NCBI RefSeq assembly: GCF_004119445.1
Contig: NZ_QICI01000105.1
Coordinates: 1-58,776 of the forward strand
Origin: Chryseobacterium sp. CH21
GTDB lineage: Bacteria > Bacteroidota > Bacteroidia > Flavobacteriales > Weeksellaceae
Direction: 5' to 3'
Length of the DNA stretch: 58,776 nucleotides
This document shows positions 43,897-51,425 of the stretch, piece by piece. Below the pieces are notes generated by a model, which saw only the letters and a list, made by a program, of their open reading frames with translations, was not told where the DNA came from and did not search any database. The position numbers were made by a program, and so were the translations under genes. Numbering within the stretch: position 1 is the first letter of the stretch; the number at the start of each line of letters is the position of its first letter.

Positions 43897-44721
43897 ATGA
43901 AAAAGCTATTGTTTTTATTATTGGGAACATTTATTTGTTTTTCACAAAGTAACAGATTTGTATATGAAGTAACTTCTAAAAAAGATTCTACTTCTCAGAA
44001 TCTGATAAAAGAAAATTTTAATCTTGATACTACACCTAATGATATAGCCTATTACAATAGACTTTATTATGTAAATGATTCAATATTTTTAACTAAAAAT
44101 GAGTACGGGTACAAAGGTTATAAGCTGACTTCATTTCTGATTAAAAAAAATAATAGCAATGAATATCAGAATTATGAATATATAGGAGATGTAAATTTCT
44201 ATAAGATTAATGAAAAGGCAGAGCAGCGTTGGAAAATTTCAGATAGTACCAAAACATTTGGAGGTTATCCCGTTCAAAAAGCTGTAACAGAGTTTGGAGG
44301 AAGAAGCTGGGTGGCATGGTTCACAAAAGATATCCCAATCCCTTACGGGCCCTATAAATTTAACGGCTTGCCTGGGCTGATCATGGAGCTTTATGATGCT
44401 AAAAAAGAATATTATTTTAAAGTCATCAAAAGCGAGAAAATTCCTGAAGATTATAAACGGGTTTCGTTAGAGAATTCTATTTCCAGGGCCATTCCTGTAG
44501 ATTATGCTAAATTGAATAAATTAAGATTAGAATTGTATGATAACCCTTTCAAATATATAATGAACGGAAGGTTAACTCTTCCTGAAGGAAAAAAATTACA
44601 GCTTGATGACGGAACAATTCTTACAAAAGAGGAACTGAAACCTGCGGAAGCCAAAGAAAGAAAAAAATTAAAAGCCTTTAATAATCCTATAGAACTGGAT
44701 AAAGCGGTAAAATATCCTTGA
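43897..44721 (+). CDS. GLPGLI family protein 2
   Basis: 274 aa with a signal peptide (MKKLLFLLLGTFICFS). The family core is KAVTEFGGRSWVAWFTKDIPIPYGPYKFNGLPGLIMELYDAKKEYYFKVI. It should be periplasmic. It follows the VKOR fusion by 10 nt, so it is co-transcribed and tied to the peptide module. It is a diverged paralogue of GLPGLI protein 1 with an identical 3' end. Role unknown; immunity, peptide handling or outer-membrane assembly are possible. Confidence 0.88.
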   Translation: MKKLLFLLLGTFICFSQSNRFVYEVTSKKDSTSQNLIKENFNLDTTPNDIAYYNRLYYVNDSIFLTKNEYGYKGYKLTSFLIKKNNSNEYQNYEYIGDVNFYKINEKAEQRWKISDSTKTFGGYPVQKAVTEFGGRSWVAWFTKDIPIPYGPYKFNGLPGLIMELYDAKKEYYFKVIKSEKIPEDYKRVSLENSISRAIPVDYAKLNKLRLELYDNPFKYIMNGRLTLPEGKKLQLDDGTILTKEELKPAEAKERKKLKAFNNPIELDKAVKYP

Positions 44722-44756
44722 TGATATATAAAAAAACCTTTCAGAACTTCTGAAAG
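44686..44756. repeat. 71-bp direct repeat, copy 2
   Basis: Identical to 41493-41563. It differs just after the repeat by one G (gaaagg versus gaaag), which disturbs the terminator stem here. Confidence 0.85.
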
Positions 44757-44763
44757 TTTTTAT
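44732..44763 (+). terminator. Terminator of GLPGLI gene 2 (stem with one missing G)
   Basis: Same hairpin as at 41541-41567, with one G lost at 44756, followed by T residues. Confidence 0.65.
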
Positions 44764-45469
44764 TATTTAGATTTTTTCGGAGCCATTGGCGGTGGAGGTG
44801 CCACTTTGATTTCTACAACATCTGTTCCTCTCTTTTCTGCTTTTACAATACCATTAACAAAATTTTCCATTTCATTTTTATTAGCATCAAACTGATTGGC
44901 ATAGGTATGGGTAGATACACTACAATAGCCTCCACTGGTAAGGTAAAGGTTTGCCATATATTCAAAATCCAGTCCTTTAACATTGGCGCTGTATTCCACA
45001 TGAAGTACTTTAATCCCATTAACAGTTCTATATTCGGATTTTTTTAATTTAAAATAATCTGAATTTCTTTGGATAATGGGAATCAGACTTTTAAATTTTT
45101 TAAAGTCTGAACCGGCATAATTTCGCTTCCGAATAATGCATACACTGTAGAATTTGAAATGTTATTAAACGCATATTCTACAAAAGTTGCACTCTCCGGA
45201 GCTTTTACTATTTTCCATTTTTTAGGATTATAATAAAATCCTCCATCTACATTTTTACTTTTTACAAGGAACGTAGATTCTTTTGTTTTTTCAAATGGCT
45301 CTTCATTCGTTACAATTGTTTCGAGAGTTTTTTCGTCACTTTCGTTTACAAATTTCCATGTTTTATTGTCTAAAAGAACAACTTCTTTCCCATCTTCTGT
45401 TAATGCTTTTACCTGAGACTGAACAGAAAGTGACAACAAAATACATGCAGATAAAATAATCTTTCTCAT
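44763..45469 (-). CDS. Secreted protein of unknown function (frame broken by one missing base)
   Basis: It opens MRKIILSACILLSLSVQS (signal peptide), then QVKALTEDGKEVVLLDNKTWKFV, a pattern seen in small exported Bacteroidota proteins. The frame breaks at the T run 45096-45101; one more base continues MPVQTLKKFKSLIPIIQRNSDYFKLKKSEYR and joins VEYSANVKGLDFEYMANLYL. The end is proline-rich (VAPPPPMAPKKSK). Restored length is 235 aa. Its start is 9 nt from the DPP4 stop, so the two are co-transcribed. I do not recognise a named domain beyond the N-terminal motif. Confidence 0.7.
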
Positions 45470-45477
45470 TGTGAATA

Positions 45478-47607
45478 TTATAGATTATTCAGAATGAAGT
45501 CCGTCATTTTCTGATACAGTTGAGGTCTTGTCTGCCCACCATAAATTCCGTGGTTTTTATCCGGATAAGCCATGAAATCAAACTGTTTTTTGTTTTGAAT
45601 CAAAGCTTCTGAGAATTCCATAGAGTTCTGGAAGTGAACGTTATCGTCAGCCGTTCCGTGGATTAATAAGAATTTTCCTTTCAACAGATTGGCATATTCT
45701 GTAGGTGAATTTTTATCATATCCGTCCGGATTTTCCTGAGGTGTTCTCATGAATCTTTCCGTGTACACAGAATCGTAATATCTCCAGTTGGTAACAGGTG
45801 CTACGGCAATTCCCACTTTGAAAACATCAGCCCCTTTAGTCATTGCCAAGCTGGTCATATAACCCCCGAAGCTCCATCCGAACATTCCGATTCTGCTCTT
45901 ATCAACATAAGACTGGTTTCCGAACCACTTTGCTGCCGTGATCTGATCTTCAATCTCATATTTTCCTAAGTTCATATAGGTTACTTTCTTATATTTTGCT
46001 CCTTTGTAGCCCGTTCCACGTCCGTCTACACACGCCACAATATATCCTTTTTGTACAAGGTGGTTGAACCACATGGCGTTTCCGTTATCCCATGAGTTAG
46101 CAACCTGCTGAGAACCAGGGCCTGAATATTGGAACATAAACAGAGGATATTTTTTATTCGGATCAAAGTTTTTAGGCTTCATGATCCATGCATTCATCTG
46201 ATCACCTACAGCATTTGGAATGGTAATGAATTCTTTTTCAACAAAATTATCGGTTTTTAATTTTTGCAACTGATCATTGTTATTCTGAAGCTCTTTCACT
46301 GCTTTTCCGTTTCCGTCTTTCAAAACATAAGTGTATGGTCTTGCAGCGGTAGAAGAAGTTTCAATGAAATAATTATAGTTTTTGCTGAAGTTGGCAGAAT
46401 TGTTTCCTTCTGCATTAGAGATCAGCTGAGATTTTCCATTGTCAATATTTACTTTAGAAACAACTTTATTGATGCTTCCTTTTTCAGTAGTCTGAACATA
46501 AATTTCTTTAGATTTTTGGTTAAAACCATAATAATCCGTTACCTCCCAGTTTCCTTTTGTGATCTGCTTTTTAAGCTTGCCATCTTTGTCATACCAGTAA
46601 AGGTGGCGGTTTCCGTCTCTTTCAGAAGCCCAAAGGAAAGAATCATCCTCAAGGAATTCTAAAGTAGGACTGTCGGTATCAATCCATTTATCATCCGTTT
46701 CTGTGAATAATTTCTGAACAGCTCCTGTTTTGGTATTTACTTTTAAAATATCTGAAGCATTCTGAATTCTTTCAGAAGTAATTAAAACAATTTCGTCCGG
46801 TTTTGCAGTCTGGAATACATTCTGGATGTAGTAGTTTTTGAAAGAACCTAAGTTCAGCTGCATTGTTTTCCCGTTATCAAGACGGTATAGCTGTGCTGAA
46901 ACTACAGAATTTTTCTCCCCTGCTTTTGGATACTTATAACGCATTTCAGCCGGGTAAAGACTTTTTCCATAGATCGGAATATAAATTTCCGGAACCTGGC
47001 TTTCATCAGATTTTACAAATACGATAGCATCAGAATTCTTTGTCCATTCATACTGTCTTGCATGCCCGAATTCTTCTTCATAAACCCAGTCTGCTAATCC
47101 ATTCAGGATAGCATTCTTTTTACCATCTGTAGTAATCTGTATAATTTTTCCTGAGGTAAGATCCTGATAGAACAAATTGTTGTCAGAAATGAACGCTACT
47201 TTCGTAGCGTCAGGTGAAAATGTTGGCTCCTGAACTGTTTTCCCTTCATTCAGACTGATTACTTTTCCGGATTTTAAATCTTTTACATCAAATTTCCCTA
47301 AGAAAGAATGTCTGTAAATAGGCTGGCTTCCTGTCTGTAAAAGGATTTTAGATTCATCATCAGAAAAAATATAGCTTTCAAATTTTCCGTCCACAAGATT
47401 TCCTTCCTTCTGAGAAGTTTTGTAAGAATATTTTGCAATTCCTGAAGGTTCAATCACAAGATAATTTTCTCCGTTTTTCATTGAAGTAATCCCTGCTATT
47501 CCTTTTCCACGGTAATATCCAGAATATATTTTATCTAAAGTAATTTCCTGTGCTGACACATTTTGAAATACCGCAGCCACAGTAAGAGTTAAAAGGAGTT
47601 TTTTCAT
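45478..47607 (-). CDS. S9 family dipeptidyl peptidase IV-like enzyme
   Basis: 709 aa from MKKLLLTLTVAAVFQNVSAQ (signal peptide). The start at 47607 is supported by a promoter box at 47626-47633; the longer frame runs through it. The beta-propeller domain (about 30-460) holds DWVYEEEFGHARQYEW, the Glu-Glu motif that anchors the substrate N terminus in DPP4. The C-terminal hydrolase has Ser579 in GWSFGGYMT, the Asp in GTADDNVHF and His686 in DKNHGIYGG. It removes X-Pro dipeptides in the periplasm. With three POT carriers nearby it fits peptide feeding. Confidence 0.93.
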   Translation of the reverse strand: MKKLLLTLTVAAVFQNVSAQEITLDKIYSGYYRGKGIAGITSMKNGENYLVIEPSGIAKYSYKTSQKEGNLVDGKFESYIFSDDESKILLQTGSQPIYRHSFLGKFDVKDLKSGKVISLNEGKTVQEPTFSPDATKVAFISDNNLFYQDLTSGKIIQITTDGKKNAILNGLADWVYEEEFGHARQYEWTKNSDAIVFVKSDESQVPEIYIPIYGKSLYPAEMRYKYPKAGEKNSVVSAQLYRLDNGKTMQLNLGSFKNYYIQNVFQTAKPDEIVLITSERIQNASDILKVNTKTGAVQKLFTETDDKWIDTDSPTLEFLEDDSFLWASERDGNRHLYWYDKDGKLKKQITKGNWEVTDYYGFNQKSKEIYVQTTEKGSINKVVSKVNIDNGKSQLISNAEGNNSANFSKNYNYFIETSSTAARPYTYVLKDGNGKAVKELQNNNDQLQKLKTDNFVEKEFITIPNAVGDQMNAWIMKPKNFDPNKKYPLFMFQYSGPGSQQVANSWDNGNAMWFNHLVQKGYIVACVDGRGTGYKGAKYKKVTYMNLGKYEIEDQITAAKWFGNQSYVDKSRIGMFGWSFGGYMTSLAMTKGADVFKVGIAVAPVTNWRYYDSVYTERFMRTPQENPDGYDKNSPTEYANLLKGKFLLIHGTADDNVHFQNSMEFSEALIQNKKQFDFMAYPDKNHGIYGGQTRPQLYQKMTDFILNNL

Positions 47608-47625
47608 TTTCAATTTTAATGATTC

Positions 47626-47633
47626 CAAATTTA
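47626..47633 (-). promoter_or_regulatory. Promoter -7 box of the DPP4 gene
   Basis: Minus-strand TAAATTTG, 18 nt before the ATG at 47607. Confidence 0.65.
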
Positions 47634-47827
47634 ATAATTCTTGCTTACATAACCATATAAAATAAAAATCAGAGTCAGATGTCATTTTTCTTCATCTTTC
47701 TGGGGAAATGTTTTTTAGTTTCGGATCTTATATAATTGAAAATATTCATTAACGAAATTTCTTAGAAAAGGCAATTTGGCAAAAAAATTGAATATATAAT
47801 AAGTATAAATCAAATCAAATGATAATT

Positions 47828-48301
47828 ATGGAAACGAATGCATATAACCAGAAACTGAACCGTTATGTATTAAATGATCAGATTGTTTATACAGGTTTTT
47901 CCAGTTTTAATGACGCAGAAGAATGCGCTCAGAAAAAAGGAGGAACATTGGTAGAAGTGGTGTTTAGAGACGGAAATGATAACCCCGAAATTACTGATGA
48001 AGAAGGTTTGATAGAGAAAAAGCTTCATTACCATGTGGAGGCAGGCAATGAGTACAAGTTTATCCATTCCTCAGATCCTGGATTCCGAAAATATGCGGAT
48101 GAGCTGCAGAAAATAAAGGCCAGCAATGATAAAACAAGTCCGGATGAGCGGTATTTTGCCAATTTTGAAATAGAAAATATAGAAGACCCGATTATTGTGC
48201 TTAAAAATGATCACTTTGAATCGGTAACATCGAGAGAGCGTTCAAAGTATTTGAAACATGCCTGCGTTTATGAATTAGGGGTTTCCCTGCCAAAATCTTA
48301 A
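47828..48301 (+). CDS. Protein of unknown function
   Basis: 157 aa from METNAYNQKLNRYVLNDQIVYTGFSSF (a start three codons upstream at 47819 is also possible). Soluble and acidic, with no signal peptide. It contains DAEECAQKKGGTLVEVVFRDGNDNPEI and a C-terminal YLKHACVYELGV. I do not recognise the family. It precedes the DUF6496 gene by 12 nt, so both are likely co-transcribed. Confidence 0.6.
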   Translation: METNAYNQKLNRYVLNDQIVYTGFSSFNDAEECAQKKGGTLVEVVFRDGNDNPEITDEEGLIEKKLHYHVEAGNEYKFIHSSDPGFRKYADELQKIKASNDKTSPDERYFANFEIENIEDPIIVLKNDHFESVTSRERSKYLKHACVYELGVSLPKS

Positions 48302-48313
48302 AAAAATTACATC

Positions 48314-48502
48314 ATGAGCAAAACGAAATATTCAGACAAAGCTCAGGACAAAGTAGGAAAAGTAATGCACGAATTTAAGGAAGGAAAACTAAAATCTTCT
48401 TCCGGACAGAAAGTGACCAGCAGAAAGCAAGCCATTGCTATCGGTATTTCTGAAGCAAGAGAAGAAGGTTTGAAAGTTCCTCCAAAGAAAAAAAGCAAAT
48501 AA
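48314..48502 (+). CDS. DUF6496-like small basic protein
   Basis: 62 aa, lysine-rich: KVGKVMHEFKEGKLKSSSGQ, then VTSRKQAIAIGISEAREEG and a basic tail PPKKKSK. This pattern is a small family often near stress or DNA-associated genes; the role is not known. Nucleic-acid binding is plausible from charge. It is followed by a strong terminator. Confidence 0.78.
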   Translation: MSKTKYSDKAQDKVGKVMHEFKEGKLKSSSGQKVTSRKQAIAIGISEAREEGLKVPPKKKSK

Positions 48503-48512
48503 ACTTTAATAT

Positions 48513-48545
48513 AAAATGCCCGGAAAAAATTTCCGGGCATTTTTA
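48513..48545 (+). terminator. Intrinsic terminator
   Basis: A perfect 14-bp stem aaaatgcccggaaa / tttccgggcatttt (48513-48526 / 48530-48543). Confidence 0.85.
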
Positions 48546-48568
48546 TTGAAAAACGAAAAGCAAATTAA

Positions 48569-50233
48569 TTATTTCGCTTCGTTATAAAGCAGTCTGTAAT
48601 ATTCATCAGCCATCCTGTCGCTGTTGAAATGATCTTTTACATCATTCATTGCGTTGTGCTGGATTTTTCGCCACTGGTCAGGACGGTCATAATAGGTTGG
48701 AAGAATTTCGTTTTCCAGGATTTCATATAATTTGTTTAAATCATAATTATCCTGCTCATAGATGCTCATGTTATGATAATCTGCCTTAGGAACTACGAAA
48801 GAGTTTTCTCCATGTTTGGCAAATTCAGGAATCCAGCCGTCATCTGTGGATAAATTTACGGAACCATTCATAGCAGCCGTCATACCTGATGTTCCCGAAG
48901 CTTCTCTTGGAACTCTTGGATTATTAAGCCATACATCAGAACCTTGTTTTAAAGATTTACTTAAAGAAAGTTCATATCCCGTAAGAACCGCAATATTTTT
49001 ATGATATTTACTTTCTTCCACCAAAGTATTGAATGTAGAAATAGCCGAGTAGTCCATTGGATAAGGTTTTCCAGCCCAAATAATCTGTACCGGATATTTC
49101 GGATTGTTCAGAAGTCTGTAGAATCTCTCTTTGTCATGTAAAAGGAGATCTGCTCTTTTATAGCCCGCAAATCTTCTCGCCCAGACAATGGTGAAGACGT
49201 TAGGATCAAATAAATTCCCTGTCTGATCTGCAACGATGCTGAAAAGTTGTTTCTTTAAATGCTTTTTACGGATGTCAAAAACAGCTGCCTCATTCTCATC
49301 TTTTGCATTGTATAAAGGTTTATCTGCCCAATATTTAAACTCCTGAGCATTGGTGATTGATGTAATTTCGCAAATGCCGGGATATTTACTCCACATCGCT
49401 CTGGAAACTACCCCATGAAGCTGGGAAACTCCATTCGCAATTCTTGCCATTCTTAATGCACAAAGAGAGTGATTGAAACGGTCGTCATTGGAACCTTCAA
49501 TCTTTTTTACCTCTTCCATGCTGTAACCAGAGAAATAAGACATGTCATAACACAGTTTGAAATTATGTTTTTCATTTCCTGCTTCTTCCGGAGTATGCGT
49601 GGTGAAAACTAGTTTTTCTCTGACTTTATTAAGATCGCCGTTGTATTTTCTTAAAAGATGAAACGCTGCCGGAAGTCCGTGAGCTTCATTAAGATGATAC
49701 ACATCTCTTTCTGTATTCAGCTCATCCAGTAATTGTGCGCCTCCTTTTCCTAATAAAATATATTGTGCAAGCTTAGTAGATTCATTGGCATCATACAGCT
49801 TGTGGCAGATTGTTTTGGAAACATGATCATTTTCCGGAACATCTGTAGAAAGGAAAAACATAGGAGCCGTATTGAAAATTTCGGGATCAAGATACCATAC
49901 TTTTACCCAAACCGGAGCACTGTGGATTTCGATTTGAAATTTTATTCCGGTATCTTCAAGAAAGCTGTACATCTTTTTTGTCCATACTGGCTGTAGCGTC
50001 TGATCATGATTTCTTGCCTGGTCATAATAACCAAATTTCCATAGAATGCCAATTCCGATAAGGTCCTGCTTAAGATTGTAAGCGCTTCTCATATGAGATC
50101 CTGCCAGGAATCCAAGTCCTCCTGAATATATTTTAAGTACTTGCTCAATGGCAAATTCCATTGAAAAATAGGCGGTTCTTGTGGAATATTGGGGGTTGAT
50201 ATTGTAAGGTATTCTGAAATTCTTAAAATCCAT
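48569..50233 (-). CDS. Alpha-glucan phosphorylase-family protein lacking the usual PLP lysine
   Basis: 554 aa. It has GT35-like blocks of the short alpha-glucan phosphorylase group: AYFSMEFAIEQVLKIYSGGLGFLAGSH, YHLNEAHGLPAAFHLL, LVFTTHTPEEAGNEKH, VWARRFAGYKRADLLLHD and WLNNPRVPREASGTSGMTAAMNG. In glycogen phosphorylases the PLP-binding Lys is the residue after GTxxM (for example GTGNMK, GTSGMK); here it is Thr (about residue 448). The enzyme may therefore be a glycosyltransferase without PLP, or inactive. No signal peptide. It is a single gene. Confidence 0.82.
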   Translation of the reverse strand: MDFKNFRIPYNINPQYSTRTAYFSMEFAIEQVLKIYSGGLGFLAGSHMRSAYNLKQDLIGIGILWKFGYYDQARNHDQTLQPVWTKKMYSFLEDTGIKFQIEIHSAPVWVKVWYLDPEIFNTAPMFFLSTDVPENDHVSKTICHKLYDANESTKLAQYILLGKGGAQLLDELNTERDVYHLNEAHGLPAAFHLLRKYNGDLNKVREKLVFTTHTPEEAGNEKHNFKLCYDMSYFSGYSMEEVKKIEGSNDDRFNHSLCALRMARIANGVSQLHGVVSRAMWSKYPGICEITSITNAQEFKYWADKPLYNAKDENEAAVFDIRKKHLKKQLFSIVADQTGNLFDPNVFTIVWARRFAGYKRADLLLHDKERFYRLLNNPKYPVQIIWAGKPYPMDYSAISTFNTLVEESKYHKNIAVLTGYELSLSKSLKQGSDVWLNNPRVPREASGTSGMTAAMNGSVNLSTDDGWIPEFAKHGENSFVVPKADYHNMSIYEQDNYDLNKLYEILENEILPTYYDRPDQWRKIQHNAMNDVKDHFNSDRMADEYYRLLYNEAK

Positions 50234-50437
50234 AAATAGGTATTTGTGTTTAAAAAAGGCAAAGGTATTAATTATGAAAATAAACTTTACATTAATTAAT
50301 AGATAAATTAATCGTAAAACTAAGTATTGAATAGTTTTTTTACTTACCTTTAAGTGTGTAAATTTTTGATTATCAAAAACTTTTAACGATGAAAGCCCAT
50401 GGCTGCATGTGTTCTTTAATTAAATAAAAAATCACAC

Positions 50438-51235
50438 ATGAAAAAGACGTTTTCTGAGGAAGATCTGATAAAGAATCTGAGTTTATATTACCTGAATCGG
50501 CATTTGAAAAAAAAGCCCATAGAGAAGTATCACCGTACCATAGACGAATCTCCGCTTCATGACCGTGAAAAATACAGAAAGAAATCCGAGATTCTTCTTC
50601 TCAACTCTTTTATGCATCACTTCCCCGATGTGAAATTTGAAAACCTTACCTGCGAGAGTCCGGACTTTATCGCAAAACTGAACGATAAAAAAATCGGAAT
50701 AGAATTGACCGAAGTAATCAACCATCTGGAAATGAAGAAAGTGGAAAGTACTTTGAACAAGATGTTCCGTCAGGCAGAAATATTATTAGAACAGGAAGAC
50801 ACTACGAAATATCGTGGTGTTTATTTTTTAGAATTCCACTCAGAAACAAAATTCGATAATCTGGAAGTGCAGCAGGAAAATATTATTAGTATTTATAAAA
50901 GCATCAAAAAAAATAAAGCGGTAGGCTGTGTAAAAAGTATCAGAAAATCCTTCCATCGGAGAAATGTGTTCATCACTCATGAATACAGCATGAGCCTTTT
51001 TGATGAACTCTGTTCAGAAAAAATTCTGGAACTCATCGAAAAGAAAAATGAAAAATTTCCTTACTATGATACCTCAGTAGATGAATGCTGGCTGGTAATT
51101 GTTTCGGATATGAATTCTATTGCTTCAAGATATACGTTTATTCAGGATAAAGAGCATTTAAAAGAAGTAAAAAGTCCTTTCCATAAAATATTTCATCTTG
51201 AAAATCTTTGTGGAAATATTACAAGTATTAAATAA
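50438..51235 (+). CDS. Unknown protein with a PD-(D/E)xT-like nuclease motif
   Basis: 265 aa, soluble. The segment ESPDFIAKLNDKKIGIELTEVINH (about residues 74-97) has the spacing PD...ExT of restriction-like PD-(D/E)XK folds, with Thr in place of Lys. The N-terminal part is basic and helical (HLKKKPIEKYHRTI), and the C-terminal half has WLVIVSDMNS. I do not recognise a named family. It stands alone between the phosphorylase and a T9SS protein, with no methylase nearby, so a restriction role is not supported. Confidence 0.6.
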   Translation: MKKTFSEEDLIKNLSLYYLNRHLKKKPIEKYHRTIDESPLHDREKYRKKSEILLLNSFMHHFPDVKFENLTCESPDFIAKLNDKKIGIELTEVINHLEMKKVESTLNKMFRQAEILLEQEDTTKYRGVYFLEFHSETKFDNLEVQQENIISIYKSIKKNKAVGCVKSIRKSFHRRNVFITHEYSMSLFDELCSEKILELIEKKNEKFPYYDTSVDECWLVIVSDMNSIASRYTFIQDKEHLKEVKSPFHKIFHLENLCGNITSIK

Positions 51236-51360
51236 AGTTGTGAGTTTGGTTATTCTTTGGTTTAATTTGGATTAAGATGAATAATTTTAAATTATTTGGT
51301 GTTTTAATTTAAAATAGTTTAAAATTATATAGATTTTATTGTTTGTAATTAAAATATGGG

Positions 51361-51368
51361 TATATTTG
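51361..51368 (+). promoter_or_regulatory. Promoter of the T9SS type B gene
   Basis: TATATTTG with TTG at 51339-51341, spacer exactly 19 nt: the full Bacteroidota promoter layout, 57 nt before the ATG at 51426. Confidence 0.75.
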
Positions 51369-51425
51369 ATGTACGTTGAATATCAATATGATGTATAACT
51401 AATAAACCACAAAAACATATAATCT

